A DNA stretch of 64,000 nucleotides from Phytopythium helicoides (Eukaryota > Oomycota > Peronosporomycetes > Pythiales > Pythiaceae), in the NCBI GenBank assembly GCA_024867545.1, contig JANFNE010000058.1:62001-126000 (forward strand), read 5' to 3'. The notes beneath the pieces are model-generated. The model worked only from the letters and a program-made list of their open reading frames with translations, did no database searches and had not been told where the DNA came from. Below are positions 56,157 through 64,000 of the stretch, in pieces. Numbering within the stretch: the first letter of the stretch is position 1; each line of letters starts with the position of its first letter. The position numbers were made by a program, and so were the translations under genes.

Positions 56157-59100
56157 ATGAGCTCAGCAGGAATTGCCGAGCTCCTCGCTCATCTACTAGA
56201 ATGCAAACCTAGTGGTCGTGATCAAGAGGTTCCGGGCTCCGAGATCGTCTCGTCGTGCTGTGTGGGAATGCTCCAGGAGCTCGCTGTGGAGTGGAGAAAT
56301 ATCAGCGATGAGATTCCACTATCTGATGTGGTTGATCGCAGCTTGTTGCCATTGCTGGAACTCATCCGTAGTATCAGCAATAGTTCGAGTTGTGTTGATT
56401 TTGAATGTTCAGAGGCAGTGGTAGAAATCGCAGCGAGGCTGTTGTCAATCATACCGACACTTGGTATGGCTCCAAGTGACCGCGACTTCGCGACCCGGAC
56501 TACTCTTGAGGCAATGAGTACTCTGATTCAAAGAGACGATACGACATCCTTGAAAATGGGTTTTCATTCCGCTGCCTGCAGTCTCTGTAAGCTGCTACAG
56601 CAGCCTGAAGATGGCTATGAAATGCTGCTTCATGCAGTAAAGTCGCTTCATTTGCTTCTAGCGATACCCGCCGCCACCATTGTAAGCGCGGCGATGGGGA
56701 CCGATATAATCGAGAACATTGCGACGTCTCTTTTGCATCTGCTGATTAGTATGGTGCGTGCAGTTTTACTGCTCTTATTAGCAGGATATTTGACGGTACT
56801 CTTTTGATTCCTTTGCTAGTCAAGTCAGAGATTTGATATCGTTGCCGAAATATGCAGCGTATATCTACTGCTCGGAGATGTAACCGGTGCTTACCAAGCA
56901 ATTTGGCCCCATCAACTTGTTCAAGCTTTGGTGTTGCAGTTAAAGAAGATTAACCAACTTGTTGTACCTGCACTCCCCGTCGTTCAACTTCTGCTACATA
57001 TCGCTGAGCATACACATGCGCACGGTCGAATGGTCAACGAGGGATTGTTACCTGTATTATTTCGCATTCTTGTGAATAACCGTGGTCCCTCTGAGCACGT
57101 TGGCAACGTCTGTAAAATTTTGTCGACGCTGATGGTGTTTGCGCAGGAATGTAGCCTAGACTTGACGCCATTTCTGAAGGAAGAGATCTGCAGGGGTGGA
57201 GCCCTGATCGAAACAATAGAAGAGAACATCAACAATCCTACCGTCGTAAAGGACGCGCTTCTATGCTTTGTTGCCGCAAGCAAGAATCTGTATACGCTAT
57301 CACAAATAGTCAACAGCGAGAGTATCGAAGGAATTCTGTTGCTTTACATGCTGGTGCAAACTGAAATGACTCGAAAAATAATTGAAGAGGGTGTTGTAGA
57401 AGTTATATCTTGTGTGGGCAGAGTTGCAATCGAATCGATTAAAATGGAGAATCCACAGTCGACACTTCCTGCATTATATCTGTGCCTACGAGGCAATCGA
57501 GATAACTTGCAGTTTGTTTCGCAAGTCTACGCAATTGTCACCATACATTGGAAGGCAAACGTACGTGTTGCATTTTGAACCTATGTTTAACATGTTACCT
57601 TAACTATATGACATGTAGAATCCAGACGTACGAGCTGTCGCTGGTTATGTGGAGGTTGCAGTCGCCCTTCTGCAAGGTATCTTATCAAGTTTCTCCGACG
57701 CATGGTCAACAGAGGTAGTGTTATGCTGACCCATAAGCTGCTATTAGAAATTCTAATAGGTTTTTGATCTTAGGCCGCTGAACTTTGCAACTTTATTCGA
57801 GAAATTCTCCTGGCCCCAGATGGAAATTACGTTGTTTCGAGCTGTGGTGGTAGCACTCTTCTCTCATTGTTCCATGCAAAGATGACTGGGAAGTTTTCGT
57901 ACCTAGCGGCACGGGAGAATGATAGTGCTCAGTTAACCGGAGGCTCTGTGCCAGCTCCCAACACAGAGTCTCCTGCTTTGCGAGCATTGATATTTGCACT
58001 AGTTCAACTGCTTGAGACAAACTACGTTCCTGAGTTCTCAGCAATTCTCATGGACCAAGGTAAGCAATTTCCCAGTGAGGACACGAATAGGCCAGGAGAT
58101 CAGAACTACAAGGACTATGTGGTTGAGATAATTAAACATGAGCAAGCAAGTGGCAAGACCCAGAAGCTTTCAATAAAACATTATTGCGAAGTTAGTGGTG
58201 TACAAGAAGAGCGTAGAACAACACAAAGCCAGCAGAGTGAATTCGCGCGTGTTGTGATTGATCCCAGCACGTTCCCGCCACACAATGTCGATAGTACTAG
58301 TCCAGATGACGATGGAATTGGCAGTGACAACAGTGGTGCCAGCGATGAAAGTGAGGTAGACGATGACGACGAATTACCACAGGTTGAGCTTAGCGTGGAT
58401 AATGATGTCGAGCTTGTCGACGACCTTGCTGGCTGTCGACTCGTTGAGTCCGTTAATGGTGTGAAAAATGAAGGCAAACGCTCTGCATTGAATTCCGTAT
58501 CAGCGAAAACACATGAAGATGCTCTAAGTAACGACAAAAATACTCATGGTCGAGATTCTCCGAAGCATTCTATTCCAGATACGCTCATGACGGGGTCACT
58601 GTCTCCGTTCGGCATTTCAGCTGACGACCTTCAGATTCGAGATTCACATTATGAAACCGCAAATGGCATTCGGTTTCCACGGCATCCAACTCGAAAGAAT
58701 AGCAGTAGTCGCTTGTTGGGACGTGATCTCGTATGGACAGCCCCAAACTATGAAGAACCATGCCTCTTATCAGATCCAGAGGAAGCTGTTGAGTTTATAT
58801 CAAATGCATCTGCTCGTAGAGTACAGTATGATGCATCAAACCCTGAAGAACGCTCAAGAGTTGTTTACCAAGCGATATCGTTCCGGGAGCTTCTGAGTCA
58901 ACGAGCCCAAAACATTGTTGGAACAATATATCGAATGCAAACTTCAAACCAACAGTTTGACGGGAGTGTGGACACTTCTGTAAGCTCCGCCTCAAGTGAG
59001 AAAGCTACCGGGGGTATGAACTGCGACTTTGAATGTCCCTATCCTGTAACGCCTACCTCTTTGGCATTCAGTGAGTGTCATCATGATTCGCTCACTTTTG

Positions 59101-61727
59101 ATAGTATGTTTGAGAGTGGAAACCTAGCAATGGCAATTCGAGTGGGAGAGAGCGAGTACGATTTGGTTTTACGCCACGATATCCATACAAGTGGGCATAT
59201 GCAATGGTTTTACTTTGCTGTAAGCAATGTGCAGCCGTATCTGAGTTCCTATAACAACAGGAGGCAGTACCGGTTTAACATTGTCAACTTATGCAAACCA
59301 GACAGCATGTTTAATCGAGGACTCCAACCATTGGTGTACTCGGTTAAAGAAGCTCGAGAGAAGAGTCTCGGTTGGCGACGGGCTGGTCGAGACATTTACT
59401 ATTTCGCAAACCAATATCCTCGCGTGAGAGTGAATAGCGGGGGTAGCTCAGCATCGCGATCAAGTAGTGGGTGCTACTATACACTCACGTTTACACTTGA
59501 TTTTCCACACGCCGATGACACGTATTTGATCGCGCATAGCTATCCTTACACCCTGAACACGCATAGGCTACACATGAATAGTTTCCGACACCTCGAGGTC
59601 AGCGATATGACGTTAACTCGGGCTGAGCGATCACTTGGACGAACAATTGTCCGCCGTTCAGAGCTCTGTAGAACATTAGGAGGTACAATATGCGATCTGC
59701 TCACAATTACTGATTTTGATTCAAGCCCCAGTAATTGCCAAGAATTCGAGGCTCGTCGTGCTGTTTTTATTACATCTCGTGTTCATCCTGGAGAACCTCA
59801 AGCATCCTGGATGATGCGTGGAGTGATTGACTTTCTGCTCAGCGACTGCGAAGTTGCACGAGCGTTAAGACGCATATTTGTGTTCTACCTTGTTCCTATG
59901 CTCAACCCCGATGGTGTCTACTTCGGGAATAACCGCTGCAACCTCTCTGCATGTGATCTGAACCGCCAGTGGCACAATCCAAGCGAAGAGTTACACCCAA
60001 CAATTTTTCATACAAAAGAGCTTATCGTTCGAGAGCAGCAAACGCGTGGCGTAGCATTCTATTGCGATCTGCACGGTCACTCGCGCAAGCAAAATGTGTT
60101 CATGTACGGATGTGATACAAAAAAGCGGCCCAGCCCACGAGCACGCTTGTTTCCGCAAGGGTTATCAAAGGTCAAACATTCGTTTATATCGCTCCCAGAT
60201 TGCAGCTTCAAAGTTAGCAAAGACAAGGAGGCCACTGCGCGAGTTGTTCTCGCATACGAGCTTGATATTCCTTGGAGTTTCACTTTGGAAGCGTCGTTTT
60301 GTGGCACTAACATAGCTACCCGATCTGCCGGTGACAGCGTCAATGGAATTCATTTTACAACGCATGATCTCTGCATGATTGGTCAGTCGCTTTGTGAGTC
60401 ACTACTTATCAACGTGGTTACGGATGGTGCAGTTCGTGAGCGGCTTTGCGCATCCGTAGAAGATCCAGGGATAGATTTCCCTCGTGTTGTTGAACCATTT
60501 CTGCGAGAGACGGCTTTGACGGGTAAAGCGCCAGCCATCAAGGCAAAACCGTTTGCAAAATCTCTTGAGGAGAGTAAATCACTTCGAAAGAGCAAGTCCA
60601 AGCGCAAGGTTGCTAGCTGCCTGCATCTTAATAGCGTTTCTTCGACCCCACCATGTAGCTCAGCAGAGACACCAAGACGATCATCGCGAACATTAGTTAA
60701 TCCTCAGGCTCCATCTAAAGCATATCCACAGCCACCGCGCGAGCCTATTCTGCTTCGAAAGTCGTCATCATTAGTTGTACCCGAGCAGGTTGCGCCATTC
60801 ATTGGCACCGTTGTCGCTGAAGTAGGTTCGTCCCATATATCAATTCCATTTGATCTGCTGGCTTCAACTAGCCCTCGTGCCCGTTTGGGTGGACGGAAAA
60901 TTCGTATGAAGAAGTCGAAGAGCTCTGTTGGTCGAGCTGGAGCCCACTGGCATAAATCGTTGCAGTGCTCACCAACTGAGGCTGACTGCGCACTTCAAGG
61001 CCCGAAAGAAAGAATGCAGCCTTGCTCAGGATCAAATAAGGCAAGGCAATCGGTCACTCGACCAGGACCAACCTGGCCATCTCTATCAGGGCAAGAAGAT
61101 AGCAGTACAAGCATCGATTTCTCGCCCCGTTCAACTACTTCAGCAGGAGCTGTCGCGCTGCCTGATCTTGGCTATGAAGGTGTTCAAGATCTTCAGATGG
61201 GTTTGCCATTCCCACTGGCATCTAGTGGCTTGACTACATCTCCTTCTAGCACGTCGACACGTTCTCCAAAGCCTCCTGCACCTCGTTTACGCTTCAGGTG
61301 AGGAGACAAAATAAAGGTATTGCATGCATTCTACTTACTTCTATGTTCCCAAACTTCAGAGGAGCTGGAAAGCAATATTCGGCCGTGAGCACAGGCTTTC
61401 AATCGCAACAACAGCGAAGCGCTGCTCTTGAGCTTCTCGTACGACATGTTTTTATTTTTTTTTTTCCTTGACTTACACATTTGTACTAATCCCTGCACTA
61501 CGTAGCGAGCGGATTCGGCAGTAACATATACGTATGACCAAGATTTGCTAAACACATCTACAATGTCACTTCGACAACGCTCAGTCAGCTCGGTTGCATC
61601 GACTCCAGCTGGCACATCCAGAGGTAACTCCACTACCTGTCGACTGAATCCGCTTCGATTTGAGAGACCACCGACACCACCAAGAACAACGACAGAGAGC
61701 ACATCAACTTGGTCGAGGAACACATAG
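56157..61727 (+). CDS. AGTPBP1: cytosolic carboxypeptidase, AGTPBP1/CCP1 type
   Basis: Zinc carboxypeptidase that trims glutamates from tubulin tails (M14D). Six exons: 56157-56753, 56829-57560, 57619-57714, 57774-61297, 61360-61438, 61506-61727 (1,749 aa; human CCP1 about 1,226). The N-terminal ~600 aa are armadillo-like helices (LLAHLLECK ... VVQLLLHIAEHTHAHGRMVN). An acidic linker follows (SDESEVDDDDELPQVE), then the CCP N-domain (MQWFYFAVSNVQPYLSSYNN) and the catalytic domain: zinc ligands in SRVHPGEPQASW and DLHGHSRKQNVFMYGCD, substrate residues in LNPDGVYFGNNRCNLSACDL, and the catalytic Glu in WSFTLEASFCG. The tail is basic and Ser-rich. The frame closes at 61299 if unspliced, but CAG/GTGAGG there and two following exons keep an open frame ending ESTSTWSRNT, so the longer form is preferred. 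Confidence 0.92.
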
Positions 61728-62397
61728 CGCTTATCCTTTTGTGTTCAAGGGGTTTCCCGAACTGGTATCTCTGTGCAAATGCTATGGGCATGTGTTTAGG
61801 GATGTGGGATAGCTTTATAGCTCTATCAGAGCCTGATAAGGAACGCCGGCGGATCTTTCTTCTCAAGAACTCTTGCTCGCGCGAATCGGGTTGTGTTTGT
61901 CGCGGTGGCTACGAGCTGGAAAAGTAGACTAAGACTTGCGGTGTCAATTTTGCTCATCGTTATAATCATCATCAGAAGTAAGCGCCGCAGTCTCCAATTC
62001 CAACATACAGGAAACTGTCAGTGATCAGTAGAGAAATTTCCCCCCGCAGCTCAAGTGCATCAAAAGGGTTCAACAGTCTTATCTCAATTCACAATGGCGT
62101 GTAGTTTACACGTGGCTGGAAATAGCTGCAATTGCACTACGAGGACCTGCGTTTTGAGCTTGGCGCGGGATCGGACGTTAAGCTCATCTGCTGGAGGCCA
62201 CTATTTAGAGTTTGAAGAGGACATCCTCATGCGTTTGAAGTGAGACAGAAGAGAGTGAGGTTGGAGATAAAATATACCAAGCAGAAAATATTCGACTAGA
62301 TAATTCACACCGGATCACCACAATGAAAGGGACCACAACTGCGTACCAAAACGTCTTGCGGTGACATTCATCAGTCGATGAATTAAGTTTGAACGAG
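61728..62397. other. convergent intergenic
   Basis: 670 bp between the stops of the carboxypeptidase and the potassium channel. Frames up to 72 codons occur (61709-61927) but overlap the 3' end of the carboxypeptidase and look unselected. No RNA gene recognised. Confidence 0.4.
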
Positions 62398-64000
62398 CTA
62401 GGCGTGTTTTTGCGCATCAATGGAATGCAATAAGGCGTCCAGTCGTCTCTCGGCGTGAAGCAGGCGCTTCATCGTAGCTGCGTGTTCATTGCGTAGTGTA
62501 AACAATAGCTGCTCTTGGCAATCACGGAGCTCACTAACAGTTGTCTTGTTCGCATCAATGCTGATATGGCGCCATCGGAGTTTTCGCTGGTGAGCAGTGC
62601 GGTGGTACACTAGATTATCATCTGATCATCAAAAAATAACAAATGAGTACGCCGTCATGAGAGCAAGGAAAAACCTGAAGTACACTTGCATCTTCTCACT
62701 GCACGGCGCTGCTTGTTATCATCTGAAACCAGTTCTCGAGCACGATGGCACTTCCATGCTGCCTGGATTGTGAGCGCGCACGCATTTCGGAGTCTTCTGG
62801 TTGACTCTTGATGAAATATAAGTTGCACAAACCGCTGGTCGCGCTCACTGAGCTCAAGAAACCCGAATAGCGCAGCGCTCTATTATCAAATCATCCAGGT
62901 TAGTTGACCCCACAAGGCTGTATTGTTAAATTTGAAACGTACCAGAGCGCCGACAAGCAAAATTCCGGTAAGCATACCGCCGATGACAAGTAAGACTTCG
63001 CCAGCAGCGGTCTCGGGGGTTACGTCGCCATACCCAACAGTTCCCATTGTGACAGCAACAAGCCACAACGCATTGCCTAGAGGCGCGATAGCTGGATTCC
63101 TTGGTCCTTCAATAATGGCGAGCGCGTAGGCTGTCAGCAAAAGTGTGCCTACAAAGGCTGCTAGCAGGAACTTGAATGGATGTGCATGTAAAAAGCACTT
63201 GACAGCGAAAAGGGAGCTCATTGTGTCGACTCGGTGCAGTGCTCCCAAATACGACGTACGGTAGCTAGGGAAACGATATTGTTAATTCTTGTTGCGACGA
63301 GTTGGCAATGCGAAGCACCCAACAGCAACAGCGTACCTCGTAAATTCAGACATATTTCGGATGACGCGAGGTATCATGTACAGTCGCAGAAGCGACAGCA
63401 GACCGAGAACTTCGACACTGAGATCAAAATTGAAGCATTGGTATGTACAAAGTAAATCAGCTTAAACGTAGCGGGAAAAGGGGGAATGATGCGAGTACGC
63501 ACGGATAGGTGTACACGATGTAGCAGCTCCCGGAATCTGCTTCATATGGTGGTTCACAAACAGAGCCAGAATCCGAGTCGAGGTAAAACCTCCACTCCCA
63601 AACTGTAAAAGTTGACTCCCCGAGGCCTGGCGGTACGCACACTGCACATACAGCGAGTTCGCACACGAGCTGCAACAGTTTGCTCAGCGGCATGCGATGC
63701 AGCGCGACATTCGGCGGCACCGCATTCCTATGGATAAGGATGTCTCGCACAACGACAAAGCGCCAGACAATAAGCACAAGCAGCAGCGCTGTGAGCGCTG
63801 CGTTGACTGTCCGCAGCGCGAGCTTCCCCGTTCGCGAGTCGATGTACTCGTTGTCCAGCACCACGAGCGCAACTCCCATCTGCCAGAAGATCTCTCCGTC
63901 AGTGTTGTCGACTTGAGCAAACAACTACAAGCCGCACGTCACCATTGCGATGGCGAAAGACGCGTTCTCTATCAAGTGCTGCCGGTCGTAGCGCTGGTAG
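62398..64000 (-). CDS. SK/IK-type (KCNN-like) potassium channel, 3' part, with in-frame TAG
   Basis: Calcium/calmodulin-gated K+ channel; the 5' end lies beyond the window. Exons in coding order: beyond 64000 to 63503, 63417-63337, 63264-62943, 62879-62675, 62609-62398. S1 region NASFAIAMVTCGL, then FAQVDNTDGEIFWQ; S3-S4-like VLGLLSLLRLYMIPRVIRNM, with few arginines as in SK channels; S5 FLLAAFVGTLLLTAYALAII; pore and filter AVTMGTVGYGDVTPETAAGE; S6 EVLLVIGGMLTGILLVGALS. A calmodulin-binding-type region follows (FLELSERDQRFVQL ... TRRLRNACALTIQAAWKCHR) and a coiled-coil end (LLFTLRNEHAATMKRLLHAE). A TAG at 63925-63927 interrupts the otherwise continuous S1 frame. No GT-AG intron of normal size in view removes it, so this may be a pseudogene, an unseen splice form, or a sequence error. 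Confidence 0.82.

Noticed and set aside
1..64000. tRNA, rRNA, CRISPR arrays, transposons
   Set aside because: None recognised by eye; no terminal repeats, reverse transcriptase or transposase sequence in any plausible frame.

Overview
The window is nuclear DNA of an oomycete, most likely a Peronosporales species (Phytophthora or a relative). The evidence is tightly packed genes, short introns (mostly 53-91 bp) with GTRNGN donors and CTRAY-like branch sites, GC-rich codon use, a plant/alga-like protein repertoire, and flagellate-type proteins (NME7, tubulin carboxypeptidase) beside oomycete-only membrane proteins. I find 25 protein genes and no RNA gene. Most gene models had to be rebuilt from several exons; junctions are given with each gene and were checked for reading frame.
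Layout. 0-7 kb: 3' part of a very large BEACH-WD40 protein. 7-8 kb: an Acl4-like TPR chaperone. 8-10.6 kb: a tandem pair of single-pass membrane proteins (pair A). 11.5-21.3 kb: NDC80, GGNBP2-like protein, an ASH1-type SET methyltransferase and WDR27, arranged convergently or divergently. 21.6-25.1 kb: a second tandem pair of membrane proteins (pair B), almost identical at the 3' end. 25.8-36 kb: an acidic protein, a TMEM245 homologue, an unknown 704-aa protein, an ankyrin protein, a small membrane protein, NME7 and the U5 snRNP protein DIM1. 36.3-42 kb: a giant glycine-rich receptor-like protein with plant relatives. 43-49.4 kb: three FAD-linked D-lactate dehydrogenase paralogues, two direct and one inverted. 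50-54.2 kb: mitochondrial Hsp90 (TRAP1) and a divergent PRPP synthetase. 54.4-64 kb: a LEA2/Tag1-like membrane protein, a tubulin carboxypeptidase, and the 3' part of an SK-type potassium channel.
How the genes relate. There is no operon-like pathway. Local themes are mitochondrial metabolism (three D-LDHs, TRAP1, possibly PRS), microtubules and flagella (NDC80, NME7, carboxypeptidase) and lineage-specific membrane proteins born by tandem duplication. Many short promoters carry a CCAATCA element 60-210 bp before the start codon. The most notable points are gene conversion between inverted D-LDH copies together with precise loss of one intron, loss of the phospho-histidine motif in NME7 domain A, a PRPP synthetase with altered catalytic positions, a ubiquitin/doublecortin-like tail on TMEM245, and an in-frame TAG in the first membrane segment of the potassium channel. 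I saw no clearly new multi-gene system.
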